64,000 nt of DNA from Pedinophyceae sp. YPF-701 (lineage: Eukaryota; Chlorophyta; Pedinophyceae): positions 1,240,001 to 1,304,000 of the forward strand of contig CAJZHL010000012.1 in assembly GCA_916048055.1 (NCBI GenBank), given 5' to 3'. This document shows, piece after piece, positions 9,898 through 20,974 of this stretch. The translations under genes were made by a program, and so were the position numbers. The number at the start of each line of letters is the position of its first letter. Position 1 is the stretch's first letter. Under the pieces are notes generated by a model. The model searched no databases and had not been told where the DNA came from. It saw only the letters and a list, made by a program, of their open reading frames with translations.

Positions 9898-11528
9898 CAC
9901 TGGAGGCGCAGCCGAGAAAGGGATTGTGCGGTCGCCGGGCAGGGCATGCGACAGTCGTCCCCGCTCTAGCGCATGGTCTGGCAATGGAAGCCCTGACAGC
10001 CCGCTGCGACTCGTGTCCACGTCCGAAAGCCTGTGTGATGTCGATCTCACAGCCGCGCAGATGTGTTGCCTCGCCTCGGCGCTATAGTAGGTCGTTCAGC
10101 ATCATGTTTAAGAAATACCTGCAAGCGAGACGGCGTGAACGGCTGGGACTGCGGTGGCGCGCGGTCGCGCGCTCGGCGAGGCTGCAATATGCAAGCGTTG
10201 CGCTGTCGAACGCACCTCCCGGTCGGCAGCACGTCGAGTCGGTTGTGTTGCGGGACGTAACGTCCGTTCCGGAATTTGTACTGCGGCGATGCGGGACCAC
10301 CGCGCGGGGTTGAGCGCTCTCGTCTGCAGCCTGGTGCGAGAGTGTGCCGGGACGATGTGGGCAACGGGCTCTTCTCCGCACCTGCTTGACCACCCGCTCC
10401 ACCACATACTCGGAGACCTGCCCCCCAACTTCGACCTCAACCTGCACGTGTGCGGTGCGCGCCTTCAGCGGTAGGGGCCACACAGAGACAGCAGAAACAT
10501 TCGAGCACATGTGCCGCGGGCCCTTCGCCGGACGCGCGAGGTCGGGAAACCCAGCACACCTGCTCGCCACAGGCAACAATCGGCGTTTCAAAGTGATGTA
10601 TCCCGAGACTTCTGCATCGCACGTGGAGTTGAAAGCGTCATGAACGCCTCGGCAGCGACGACCTTCCGCGGAAGCTCAGGAAGCAGCGCGTGTCGCGCGA
10701 GACACACCCAACACTAGGTCACGAGCTCTCTGCCCATCAGTTCACGGGGAAGCAGCGCTTCGCGCACGCTGTTCTCCTTCGTTTGCAGACAGTCCGGCGG
10801 CGTGTCAGGTTCGCCGCGTTTGGGGAACGGGGAAGGCCGCTCTCTCGGCACCACCAACGAGGTGCATGCCCTCCTCCGGCGTGCTGGCGCGACATTGCGG
10901 AGCGGAGCATGGCACGCCGCTCTCAAGCGCGCTCCGGGGTGGCAGCGAGCTTCACCGATCCCCGGACGCAGCTTCAAGGCGAGCGCTTCGCGCACCTCGG
11001 AGGTGGGGAGAGATCACGCAGCTCGTACTCGCCAGGGCGCCCTGCCTTGCGCCGTGCGCGACACTCGACGCGTGGCGTGCGGCATCTCGTGCGAGTCACG
11101 AGTCTCCGGGCCGTCCTCTGCCCGCCCCTGGCCAGCGGCCGCCCGCTCGCCACACTCCAGCACGCCTTGCCCGTGCTGAGCGGGATCATCTCATGCTGCG
11201 GGCGCTGCCAACGACGTCTCGCGCCGACCTGTTTCGACGCTGCTGCTGTTGTCGCAGGTAGCCGTCGACGGCAAACGCAGTAGCGGTGGCGGCGCCCAGC
11301 ATTCGCCCCGGGAGCTCGGAGCGCCCCCAGACTGGCAGTGAGTCTCGACCAGTTGCACCTCCATCCGGTCCCCGAATGTGACGACACAACGCACCGTTTC
11401 CCCGGCTGGACACTTCTTGGCGGCTTCCTGTGACCGTGTTTCGGCGAGGAATCCGGTGGCCGGTGGGTGGGGACGCCCTCGCACCTCGAGGATGCAACAG
11501 CCAGCGCCTTCACGGTAGCGTCGTACAT
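9898..11528 (-). CDS. Possible multi-exon gene, unidentified
   Basis: Not identified, and its extent is uncertain. Minus-strand coding-like patches include MYDATVKALAVAS (start near 11,528), then KKCPAGETVRCVVTFGDRME (about 11,415-11,358), and a small exon VEVEVGGQVSEYVVERVVKQ (about 10,460-10,400) bounded by CAG and AAGCAG|GT. The second patch resembles the PGE.V...V.F turn of arrestin-fold proteins such as RGP1 or VPS26 relatives, but I could not assemble a phase-consistent model and the rest shows no such motif. Its start lies only about 50 bp from the start of the WD40 gene on the other strand. The stretch 9,898-10,080 shows nothing clear. Confidence 0.25.
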
Positions 11529-11579
11529 GGCGCCCGGCGGCTGTCGCTCGCGGGAGCGCGCCACGAGCTTGTCGAGCGT

Positions 11580-12925
11580 ATGGGCACCTCGGAACAGCGT
11601 TCGGCTTCGGTGCCGAACGTGGTGCTACGTGGCCACCGCTCCGAAGTACAGTGTGTGTGCTTCCTGAACGACAGCCACGTCGCCAGTGGAGACGCAGGCG
11701 GGCAGGTGTGGTAAGACTCCCTGCACCAGACACTGCACTGAACGCCTCGCTCTCGGCGGGTTCGAAAGGCGTGCGTGCGAGCAACGAAGGGTTTTCGTTT
11801 CTTGCAGGTTTTGGGACCTGGGCACGCGTCGCTGCGTGCATACAGCTCAGTGTCACTCGTCGCATGCCGGTGTTCTGTCCCTGCACTTCTTGCACCGGGC
11901 GAACGTGCTCGTCACGCAGGGCCGCGACGGCAGCTGTCGAGCCTGGTCTGTGCGAGGGTTGAGCGACGGAACGACGGAAATCACCCAGCTAGTGGAAATT
12001 CCGAGCTCGGAGTACACTTTCTGCCGATGCTGTGCGATCGAGGTGTGCCGAAAAGTTGCCGGCCCGTGATGATGGACATCATGAGAGTCTCGTCCACACT
12101 GATGCTGCGACGACGGGTCCCTCAACGGCCGTGCAGGTGGACGCAGGCTACCCAGTGGCGCCCGACGGCTCATGCCCGGCATTCTTGCTCGGTTCGCCAG
12201 GGACTGGTGACGATGCGATCGCAGTTTCCGCAGCACTCTACTCGGAGGTTGCTGATAAACCTTTGACTTGGCGGGCGCTCTGCCGCGCGACGCGCCCAGA
12301 TGACCAGGTCGGCATGCTGCTATGCATGAGCATGGTATCGACGACTGGCGCCGCGCAGGCGAGCAGAAGTGCGTTCGCGGCAAAGGCCTTCGGTGGGTTT
12401 GAGAGTGGGGAGGTGGCGATTTGGGGCGTGCCTTGGGCTGCCGGGGCGGGCAGTGTCCAGTGCCTTCACAAGCTTAAAGTCCATACGGAGCCGGTGATGT
12501 GCATGTGCTGGGAGCTGGGCGGGAGGCGTGGGCTGTGTGCTGGTGCCGATGGAAAAGCGAGCTTCCTCCTCGCTCGGTCAGCGGGGCGTAGCGGTGTGGC
12601 GGACGATGGCGGAGCGGAGCTGGTTCTGAAGGGTTCGTGCCGCATCCCGAAGAGAGGCTGGACGGACGTGGCTATTGGCAACGGATCTCGCCTTGCAGCT
12701 GCCGCAGGAGCAGACGGCCGCGTTTGGCTGGTAGACTTCAAGACCAGATCGGTGGTGACCGCACTGGAGCAGGCCGCAGATCTGGACGGCGCCGTCACCT
12801 CGGTACGATTCTCACCGGACCTGACGCTGCTTGCCTCCGTCGCACGCGATCGCTCCGTCATCATCTGGGACGTACGTAGGCTGCGCGGGCACGCATCGGA
12901 GCACCCCCAAGAGGCCGTTCATTGA
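11580..12925 (+). CDS. WD40 protein of the GNB1L/ASA1 type
   Basis: Three exons (11,580-11,710, 11,808-12,042, 12,137-12,925) with phase-consistent GT-AG introns give about 384 aa. WD40 blades are visible: VLRGHRSEVQCVCFLND, GQVWFWDLGTRRCVHT (the Trp-Phe-Trp spans the first intron), HAGVLSLHFLH...LVTQGRDG, VMCMCWELGG, and a last blade VTSVRFSPDLTLLASVARDR followed by VIIWDVRRL. The N-terminal P..VLRGH, the central TFCRC and the final DGRVWLVD order resemble GNB1L, yeast Asa1 and plant GTS1, which help the TTT complex mature PIKK kinases. The subfamily call is moderate; the WD40 fold is secure. The start is chosen at MGTSEQ because the first blade follows directly; the frame stays open upstream. 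It converges with the PPAT gene, whose stop is about 40 bp away. Confidence 0.75.
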
Positions 12926-12965
12926 ACACCAGTCGCTCCCTTGATGTAATGTAATGAATACAGGG

Positions 12966-14114
12966 TCAGTGCGGCTGCTGGTTCGCCTGCCGACTTCTCA
13001 GCATCGATGAGCTCAACTTCGTGCCGTCGGCCTGTTGCCCGACGATTCCGACAGCGACAACTGAAAGCGCAGGATACCCGAATCCCCTGCGCTGCTCGTT
13101 GATGGCGACACCTCCAGGCACGGTTTCCAAAGAGACGACAAGTGCCTGCAGCGAAGGTTCGATTTTTCGCAGTGGATTGAGAGGGCTCTCGTGCGCTTCG
13201 TCCATCGGTGCGCCCCGTGCGGGTTCGTTGCGCCTCCGAACGAACCTGCATGTCCGCCACCGTCGCAGCTGCAGTCGGCTCCTTCGGATCCACCAAAGCG
13301 CCCGTTTGAACATGAATATCTGGGCGCACGGAACGGAGGAAGTCCAGCACCCACCGCTCACGCTCCTCGTATGACTGCGCTCCACAAACGGGGGGCGGTT
13401 CAGACGCAAGCGCCGTCGAGCCCCCTGACTGGCAGGATGAAGCATGAGCAGCGTGTGGCATGCGACTGGAGATCACCTGCAATAGTTCCCTGTGGGCCTT
13501 TGAGGCGAGCAGCTTGTCCGCAGTGATTCCGACGTACAGCAATTCGCGCGCCAAGAGCGCCCCTGCAGCAAGCAGCAGCCTGCGTGGTAGCGAGGACGGG
13601 TGCATGTACCATTGCCAGGGTGCAGGGCCTCTCTCTGCTGGCTCGAATTGGACAGGCGACCGCAAACCCATGCGAAGGAGCACCTGTGCCCCGCGTGGAG
13701 ACGGTCGAAGGTGCCGCCAAGCGCGACCTTGGAGAAGGAGACGGGACCGTTGCAAGGCGCAGCTGGTCCATCAACCGTCCAATTTCTTCCGATCGGCGCC
13801 GTGACGCGCGGCTGCGTCCAAGCAAGCGGGGTGCGATCATCAGGCGTCGCGATCAGGTCGTGGGCGTGCCGTTGACGGAGAGGACGTCCTTGGGGGCATA
13901 CCGCAGTGTGTGGTTCGAGCAACGATTCTCCAGGATTCACTGTATTCAGTGAGCAAATGTCTTGCACGACGAGGTTGTGGTCGGCCGACTCGACAAGGGC
14001 GCGCGGAAGCTGGCCAAAAGTCAGGCCTTGGTCATTGACAGGCGTCGCCTTGATCATCTCCAGTAGACATCGCCAAGCACTTCCATCGCTGCGTGAAGTG
14101 CGCGCACGGCGCAC
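12966..14114 (-). CDS. Phosphopantetheine adenylyltransferase (eukaryotic PPAT/COASY-like)
   Basis: Makes dephospho-CoA from phosphopantetheine and ATP. Exons: up to 13,684; 13,579-13,477; 13,374-13,246; 13,145-12,966. Their introns of about 100 nt are GT-AG and every junction keeps phase. Motifs: KVALGGTFDRLHAGHR, with the nucleotidyltransferase T/HxGH signature split by the first intron, then LLLAAGALLARELLYVGIT; SYEERERWVLDFLRSVRPDI; LVDPKEPTAA; LVVSLETVPGGVAINEQRR; and KLSSSMLR. The carboxyl end stops after the SSS motif, so there is no dephospho-CoA kinase domain as in animal COASY. About 140 open codons precede GGTFDRLH, longer than plant PPATs; they may be an N-terminal extension, possibly joined to 14,122-14,790. 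The 3' end overlaps the UTR zone of the convergent WD40 gene. Confidence 0.9.
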
Positions 14115-14121
14115 CAGATCG

Positions 14122-14790
14122 TCACGATGAAGCGCGTACGGGGGCGCACATCAGGGCGCTCTCGACCGTGCAATGTGCAACACAGTCAAAGCGCCGGGGA
14201 TCGCACTTGACGGCATGGCCTGCCTGATTGCATGCTTGCAATGCAACAGCCTCCGGGGGCGCGACAAATAGGGCCGACATGGTGCGTTTGCCCGCGCCTG
14301 GTGCCTGGATGTACTCAATGTTGAAATGTGTGCCCGCTACAGCAGGTCGAACGTCCGCACATGGCCGGGTGCTGATCGACACCGCCTCATAGATGCGCTC
14401 CAGTGCTCCCAACGTGTCGAGAGAGATGCCACGGTGAGCATTGCCAGCGAGTCCTCGGACGATTTCACCCCGTTCCTCTTTGGCCCAGTCCCTGGCCTGA
14501 CTTGCGTCGTAGAGCAAGACGATGAGTGTTCCTCGCACGACGTCGACAAGCCTTGCGATCGTCTTTTCGAGCGGTTGCAGGTCGAGATCGGCCGACGTGC
14601 ACACCGCGTAGACCGCAAGGTCATGCTCCATTCCCACGCCCGACCCCGCCCGCTTGTGAGGAAGGTCACCGCTCGAAGTGTCGGCGAGGCTGAGATGATC
14701 AGCCTTGAACGACGTGAACAGCAGTCGAGACTTGTCGTGTTCGCCGCAGTGCATGCACGGAACCCGAGCGGCTGAGCCGGCAGACCTCCA
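14122..14790 (-). CDS. Unknown coding segment upstream of PPAT
   Basis: An open minus-strand segment with protein-like sequence: AVYAVCTSADLDLQPLEKTI, RLVDVVRGTLIVLLYDASQA, ISLDTLGALERIYEAVSIST, MSALFVAPPEAVALQACNQA. The first part has a faint likeness to the N-terminal region of animal COASY (a hydrophobic strand, then ARLV....L.V.L). That raises the possibility that it is the 5' part of the adjacent PPAT gene, with an intron near 14,122. I could not find a clean junction. Alternatively it is a separate gene of unknown function. Confidence 0.4.
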   Translation of the reverse strand, partial: WRSAGSAARVPCMHCGEHDKSRLLFTSFKADHLSLADTSSGDLPHKRAGSGVGMEHDLAVYAVCTSADLDLQPLEKTIARLVDVVRGTLIVLLYDASQARDWAKEERGEIVRGLAGNAHRGISLDTLGALERIYEAVSISTRPCADVRPAVAGTHFNIEYIQAPGAGKRTMSALFVAPPEAVALQACNQAGHAVKCDPRRFDCVAHCTVESALMCAPVRASS

Positions 14791-15272
14791 GGCCGTCAGC
14801 GGTCTCCGCGGTAGAACGTTCCGCCCACGCAGGTGGGCGCATTCACCTACGGGCTTTGGCCTTGCCGAATTGAACGTCCGCGGCGCCGGCATGCGCGCAT
14901 GAGCGACAGCGCTGTCTTCCTCACCCACAGCACAGGAGGCGCGAGGGTGCGCAATGGTCGTTTCCTTCCCGGAATGCGACGAGTCGGGGACAGCGATGCG
15001 TCATAGTCCACTAAGCGGGGCGCGGAGGCCAGAGACCTAGTCAGGCCTCCCCTGAGCTCAGCTGTGGAGTGGCTAGGCATACGAACAGTCCCTGCTGTCA
15101 GGACACACCGAAGCGAGCGACGCGTCGTCCTTGCATTCGCGGAGGACTCATTGCGCCGATCGGTCTCTAGTGCTGCGGTCGCGCGCTTGGCCGCGCCCGC
15201 GGGACCGTCTCTCGGCCGATCCCCCTGCCATGGTTTTTGGCGGGCCGCGGTCGTCACATCGCCCCATCGGCG
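14791..15272. other. Intergenic stretch
   Basis: No supported feature. It lies between the 5' end of the PPAT region and the 3' end of the probable lumen protein. Open frames here are short and rich in Arg/Ala/Ser, as expected from GC-rich non-coding DNA. Confidence 0.5.
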
Positions 15273-16223
15273 TCACTTGACAGCCTCGACCTGATTCAGC
15301 GAGGCTAGCACGGCGTCGAGCGCTGCTTCCACTTCCTTGGCAGCCTGACGCGCTGTCTCTGGCGAGTCCTTTGCGCGCATGATGCCATCGAGGTCGAGCA
15401 GGGCCCTTTTCAGCCGCGCTTCCTCGTCCGCGGACACACCGTCAAGTTCGTTCGACACATTACGCAGGTCCTTGTTGAGATTGCTGATGGCCCCCAGCCG
15501 GAGCTGCTCCCTTGCTGATCGAAAGTCACCAGCCGCCGCTAGCAGCTCCACTCTCTGCAGAATGTACGCGTTTCCGCAGGCGGGTGAGCACGCGCGCGTT
15601 CTACGCTGTCCGCTATCGCAGCGCTGGATCGAGACGGGAACGAGAAATACATCCTCTCCTGGTCGCTTGCGCTTGCTTTGAAAGAATGCAGAGCCACCAT
15701 CGAGCGATGCCGTGCACGTTCGTGCGGCCGGGAATGGCCTCACGCGTCGAGGCGTGCGACGGTGCTCGGTTGGCACGCGCGTTCGCAAGTCGCAGCGATA
15801 GTGCAATTCACCTTCAGTTGTTCGCGCGCACTGCGCAGTCGTACGACCCTGGACTCCTCGGCTGCGACGGAACGGCACTTGGCATCGGGTGTGAGAGCAC
15901 GCTGCGCACTTTCTTGCGACGTTGGAAGATCGACGCATGCAACCTGTTTGTGCTTGGGCACCCGGTCTCTTTCTAGTTCGACAAGGAGCCCACTCACCCT
16001 TGCCCGACGACGCGTATGACTTCAGAGCGTTCACGACCGAGTCATTCCCTGCGATACTACTCCTGCAGAGCCCCAAGCCAGCCAGGAGAGTGCTGCCTAG
16101 CAACACAGCTCGACGCGCTTGCGTTTGGTCTGTTGCGCAAAGACGCACGTTGCGCTTACTCGGAGGTGCACGCGCTAGGGACGGAAATCGTGTCGACAAG
16201 GGAGATGCGCGCGTGAGGTGCAT
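15273..16223 (-). CDS. Probable thylakoid-lumen protein (unidentified helical family)
   Basis: The N terminus (MHLTRASPLSTRFPSLARAP) looks like a chloroplast transit peptide. It is followed by QARRAVLLGSTLLAGLGL, a twin-arginine plus hydrophobic segment typical of Tat-routed lumen proteins, then SSIAGNDSVVNALKSYASSG. The final exon (about 15,559-15,273, acceptor ATTCTGCAG) encodes a four-helix-like C terminus: VELLAAAGDFRSAREQLRLG, NLNKDLRNVSNEL, EEARLKRALLDLDGIM, EVEAALDAVLASLNQ. Helical lumen families such as PsbQ-like or MPH2/TL16.5 proteins look broadly similar, but I cannot name one. The middle exon(s), roughly 15,990-15,600, are not resolved; SGLLVELERDRVPKHKQ is a candidate. An upstream Met at 16,283 would lengthen the leader. 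Confidence 0.6.
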   Translation of the reverse strand: MHLTRASPLSTRFPSLARAPPSKRNVRLCATDQTQARRAVLLGSTLLAGLGLCRSSIAGNDSVVNALKSYASSGKGEWAPCRTRKRPGAQAQTGCMRRSSNVARKCAACSHTRCQVPFRRSRGVQGRTTAQCARTTEGELHYRCDLRTRVPTEHRRTPRRVRPFPAARTCTASLDGGSAFFQSKRKRPGEDVFLVPVSIQRCDSGQRRTRACSPACGNAYILQRVELLAAAGDFRSAREQLRLGAISNLNKDLRNVSNELDGVSADEEARLKRALLDLDGIMRAKDSPETARQAAKEVEAALDAVLASLNQVEAVK

Positions 16224-16575
16224 CGCGCAAGGCGCCTGGAGCAGCTTCTTTGGAGCGGTGACCTCCGCGCTGGACGCGTGCATGGTGCGTCGTCAACCGG
16301 CCGCGCTGAGCAATCCCGCGAATACCTCACGCTTTTTCTACGGTGGCTCCCGAATCCCCCCAATGTGCCTCCGAGACGACGTCCGACAGGGGCACTGAGT
16401 GCCCCGGGCAAGTCAGCTGTGCGCCACGGCAGCGCCAAACCGCATCGTGCAGGCTGCGACCTCTGCCCCAAGACCCCGGGTCGTGCATCCGGCCGTCACC
16501 TTTGCGCTGACTGCGTGTCACGACATTGTTGCATCACAAGTCGCTGCACACATGCACTTCCCTCTCATGGCTCGG

Positions 16576-17338
16576 CTAGATGCTCTTTGACAAGTACTCG
16601 GCGATGTCCTGCGGGGTGTAGTCGTTTGCCTCGAGGTACCCGACGATCCTACGCAGGCTCGCGTCGACGTCGAGGCCCATGAGTGAAGGTCGCGCCACCA
16701 GGACCTGCAGACAGGTTTCCACGAGCCTGTTCGAGTCAAGAGCCCAGTCGGCTGCGGGGCGGGGCAGGGGGTGCGCGTGCCACCGGCGATTTCGCACCCT
16801 GCCGGGGTCTTCGATGTCGATTCCTGCCAGGAAGTCGACAAGCGGTTTGAGACGCTCCTCGACGCTGTAACACAGGACCGGCGGGTGCTCCAGAATCACC
16901 GAGCAGACCTCCTCCTCGTCGAGTCCAAGGGTGCGGAGGTACTCGACCACGGGACGGATGTCCTGCAACAAACGCAGAAACGACGGCACTCGACCATCCT
17001 GGTTCACGAGGAACTGCGGGGCTGTCACGCATGGCGCGTCAGCCGAGACTGTGACGCACCTGGTCGACGTCCAACAACCGCGACGACTTATTCTGGTTGC
17101 GCTTCCGGTCCCGGAACGTCACGAACATTGAGTTTGGATTCATGGCCACGTCGCAGATGCGAGCAACCTCACTCGCGTTGTTGATTCCCAGGGACCGCAG
17201 GTACGCTGCGGCTTCCTGCAGAACATCCAGCGAAGCGACTGTCCCTCGTGGGCAAGGCGCAGGTGCCCACGCCTCGATGGCGCGTTGTGTGCCGAGGACT
17301 TACCCGGTACTTGCTCATCCTGTAGGCGTTCTGATCCA
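16576..17338 (-). CDS. mTERF-family organellar protein
   Basis: mTERF repeats are clear: EAAAYLRSLGINNASEVARI; then DIRPVVEYLRTLGLDEEEVC with SVILEHPPVLCYSVEERLKP; PLVDFLAGIDIEDPGR; and VARPSLMGLDVDASLRRIVG ending DIAEYLSKSI at 16,576. Exons: a first small one (MDQNAYRMSKYR, donor GTAAGT), then a middle exon beginning EAAAYLRSLG and ending LLDVDQ, then the terminal exon from FLVNQDGR. These proteins bind organelle nucleic acid and act in transcription termination or RNA processing. About 230 aa is visible, short for the family, and there is no transit peptide, so 5' exons are probably missing. A 72-nt in-frame segment between DPGR and LVETC has intron-like ends and breaks an otherwise continuous repeat. 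Confidence 0.85.
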
Positions 17339-18030
17339 TATCTGCCTCTGCACAAAGTTAGACCCCATGTATGTGCGGTCATTCCGGCATATGTGGCCCG
17401 TACATCGCTCGCATCAACGCCTCACATCGTCCGCCCAGGCGGTTGCACCCCGCCGCCCTTTGCACGGGCCCTATGGTCCGATCTCGGGGTCAACCAAGCT
17501 TTGATAGCATATCCCTGGGGCATATCTGGACATAAGAGAGCCAAGTTGACCAGCGGTGCTCTCATCAACGAACCACTGTGCGGTTTCGGGACACCACCTT
17601 TCTGTTCACTGCTCCCACTCGCCTTGCACGGCCTTAGCAACGGACAACGGCTCCGTCCCAGCAGCGAACGGCGATCCTCATATGGGCGATGCGGCCGACT
17701 GATCTGTGCAGCTGGCAAAGCTAGCGCCGTCGCTGGGCAGCGACGGCTTGTGGAGCATGGGCGAAGGACGCAGCCGCAAGGCCACGCATGTGAGAATTGG
17801 CCCATTCGTCTCCGCGTTGCGCTTCAGTCCACAGTGCGACCATATGCTGCGGGTTGGCGCAAGGCCGTCCCCGTCATGACGCCGTCGCGGCCTTCGGGGC
17901 GTGTCAGGATGGCCCCGCCGGGGAGTTGCCCCTCGCCCGCGAACTGGCGATGGAGGGCGACAATCGGCGCCGCTGCTGCACAGTCAGCGCTTCGCAAGCG
18001 GCTGCCATTTGCGTGCGCAAGCGAGCAACA
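17339..18030. other. Intergenic region between mTERF and SerRS
   Basis: Divergent upstream space of mTERF (-) and SerRS (+), about 0.7 kb. A long plus-strand open frame (17,285-18,397) passes through it but overlaps SerRS exon 1 in another frame and has no family features. Unfound 5' exons of mTERF could lie here. Confidence 0.45.
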
Positions 18031-20868
18031 ATGCTGGACATCAACGCCTTCCGCCAAGGTGGGTCTTGATCGGCGGGCGCAGCCCCCCGGTACTGGACAA
18101 GCGGGCATGATCGTCTCGCCGATACAACGTACACTTGATCATGTTGCCGCGGCATTGATCGAGCCTTCGTCGCAGCTTTGTCAACCCCGGGTGTGCGATG
18201 CGGCCAGCCAGAGCTGCAGGCCCTCACGCGCGGCCTCTGTTGCAGCAACACCGTTCAGAGTGCCCGCGTGCGTGCAACGCATGTCAGGATGTAGGCCAAA
18301 CACCCAAGTGGGGCGCGTTCCTGCGCCTGCGCCGCCACCGCAGGACGGTTTGGCCAGAGCTGCTCCAGCTTCGATCAGCTCTGCTCAGAGCGGGTGACTG
18401 CGCAAGAGATTGTTGCCGCGACGATCTCATGTTTGTTCTGGCTGCAGAGAGGGGCTCGGACCCGGAAGTGGTTAGGGAGAGCCAGAAGAGGAGATATGCA
18501 GATGTCAGTCTGGTGGACAAAGTGATCGAACTCGATCAGGTGCGTCGTCCCTCTCGTTCGCGTTATAGTGCGCTCCGTCCACGAGGGCTGGGTGCGATGT
18601 GCCAGGATGCGGCCGGCCATGCTGACCCGCCGAGCACGACGTGATGGATGGCTCTGTCACCCGGTGACTTGTATCTCGTGACACGACGACATTTGCGCGC
18701 GCGCGTGCGACCATGTGACGGTCCGTAGACGAGAGTGTCCTGCAGACTTGGCGCGCTGCTCAGGGCAAGATGGAAGGCGCGAAGATGGAGTTCAACAAGC
18801 TGAACAAGGTGTGAAGGGACGCCCGCGGACAGCACGCCCCAGTCGAGCCCTCAGCGGGGCGCGGAGGCCGTGAACGTGCGTGGCGTGGCGTCGATGACAC
18901 CGCTGGTGCGCGTGCGTGACCGTGTTGTTCAGGAGATTGCTGCCTTGCGCAAGGCCAAGGAGGACGCGTCCGAGCTGATGGAGAAGAGCAAGGCCATGAA
19001 GGAGACGATCAAGCAACTCGAGGAGCAAGCGAAGACTGCCGAGGACGCCCGGGATGCTGCGATCCTGCCCATTGGCAACCTTGTGCACGACAGCGTGCCC
19101 GTCAGTGACGACGAAGCGAACAACGTCGTCGTGCGCACGTGGGGCACACCCAGGAAGGCTTCGGACGGTCAAAAGCTGTTCAATCACGTGGACTTGGTGC
19201 AGATGCTCGGAATCGTCAACCTCGAGAAAGGAACAGAGGTATTTGCGAGAGGTCCTGATCGTGAGCGCAGCGCAGCGTGCAACAGTGAGAGGCATGTGTC
19301 GAAGCAAGATCTCCCTGCCCTGGGTGTGCAGGTCGCCGGGAATCGTGGATACTACTTGTTGGGCGAGGGGGTGCTGCTGAACCAGGCGCTGATCAACTGC
19401 GCGATGCAGTTCCTGTGGAAGCGGGGGTACAAGCCGGTGCAAACACCATTCTTCATGCAGGTCTGTCGCACGCATGGTGCAGATCGCGCAGACGCGTCCC
19501 TTCCCGCACTTCCTCGTGCGTGGGGTCCCTTCTCCTGCCCCGCAGACACTTGCCTCGCACTTTGCCCCAACGGGCCACTCCCCCATAGGTGCTTCGCGTT
19601 TGCAGAAGGATGTCATGGCGCAATGCGCGCAGCTCAGTCAGTTTGACGAAGAGCTCTACCATGTCACGGGCGAGGGCTCGGACAAGTACCTGATCGCCAC
19701 ATCGGAGCAAACCCTGTGCGCCCTGCACCGCGGGCTTTGGATGGGTGCGTCCCGCCAGCCGCCAGCCTGGACGACGCGTGGCGCGTCTTCTTGCGCTCCG
19801 AGACGCATCCGATCACGGGGCGGACGGCCCCCACGCATATGCCTTGCACTTGCGTCCCAGTGGCCACCGCAGCACCCCAGCACAAGCACCTTCTGATTTC
19901 CCCGGCTGCAGAACCTGCGGATCTTCCGCAGCGCATGGTGGGATACAGCACGTGCTTCCGCAAGGAGGCGGGATCTCACGGGAGGGACACGCTGGGCATC
20001 TTTCGTGTGCACCAGTTCGAGAAGGTCGAGCAATTCGTCGTGTGCAGCAGCGAGAACAACCAGAGCTGGGAGATCATGGAGGAGATGATCAGCAACGCCG
20101 AAGAATTCTACCAAGCGCTCAACATCCCCTACCAGGTACGACCCGCAAGCTGCCGCCGCCGCATCCGCTGTGGTACTGACGCTGCGTAGCGCGTCACCGA
20201 CAAGTGTGGAGGACTAGCGACCGGTGTGCTGTTCGGCGCAGGTGGTCAACATCGTCTCGGGAGAGCTCAACAACGCCGCGGCGAAGAAGTACGACCTGGA
20301 AGCGTGGTTCCCAGCATCCGAGACTTTCCGGGAGCTCGTCTCGTGCTCGAACTGCACCGACTACCAGGTGCGGGGCTAGGTTCGCCGAGCGTGGTGCGAA
20401 ATCGGGTGCCACTTGCATTGTGGGTAGCTGCTCCACTCAAGTTGACCCTCAACCCGTGGCGCCACCCGCAGTCCCGTCGTCTCGACATCAGGCTGAGGAC
20501 GCCCAAGCAGCCCGGTGTCGAGCAGAAGAAGGAATTCGTGCACCTGTTGAACTCTACGCTGAGCGCCACGGAGCGCGCCTTGTGCTGCCTTCTCGAAAAC
20601 AACCAGACGCCGGACGGTGTCAAGGTGCGCGCCTACTGCGCATGGAAACGCGTGCATCAGGCATGGGCGCTGCACGCGACAGCAGCTGCATGGAGCACCA
20701 TCACACTCGCACCCCCTCTGCAATTCCTGCCTGCAGGTGCCGGAAATGCTTCAGCCCTTCATGATGGGCATCGATTTCATCCCGTTCCGATACACGCTCG
20801 ACAAGAAGGGGATCCCGAAGCCCATCAAGAAGCCTGCCGAGACAGATGCGTCCATGGGGTCGCGCTGA
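18031..20868 (+). CDS. Seryl-tRNA synthetase, cytosolic type
   Basis: Charges tRNA-Ser with serine. Ten exons reconstruct 463 aa in continuous phase: 18,031-18,058; 18,448-18,539; 18,746-18,808; 18,933-19,238; 19,332-19,460; 19,606-19,744; 19,912-20,135; 20,242-20,367; 20,472-20,624; 20,737-20,868. The start [10 protein letters not shown] is the canonical N terminus and falls in a 28-nt first exon. The N-terminal coiled-coil arm spans [20 protein letters not shown] to [13 protein letters not shown]. Class II motifs follow: motif 2 [20 protein letters not shown] with [21 protein letters not shown]; motif 3 [18 protein letters not shown]. All nine introns are GT-AG (about 75-390 nt). The C terminus is short ([13 protein letters not shown]), without the long Lys-rich tail of some animal enzymes. 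No transit peptide is seen, so cytosolic action is expected. Confidence 0.97.
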
Positions 20869-20974
20869 CGCTGAAGGTTGGTCGAAGCACGGTGCATGCA
20901 TGCGTGCAGCCGTTGATGTAGGAGACCGCGTGCCCATCTTGGGGTTCGCACGCCGGACGTGCGTGCGGTTCCGG

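Noticed and set aside
9898-11528. RGP1/VPS26-type arrestin-fold protein
   Set aside because: Only one short patch (PAGETVRCVVTF) resembles the fold, and the diagnostic later motifs of RGP1 are absent. Kept as an unidentified candidate.
14122-14790. TSR1/AARP2-like ribosome-biogenesis protein
   Set aside because: First impression only. No AARP2CN or GTPase-like motif could be found, so the segment is left unnamed.
17285-18397. 370-codon open frame on the + strand
   Set aside because: It runs through the SerRS first exon in a different frame and has no recognisable feature; probably chance.
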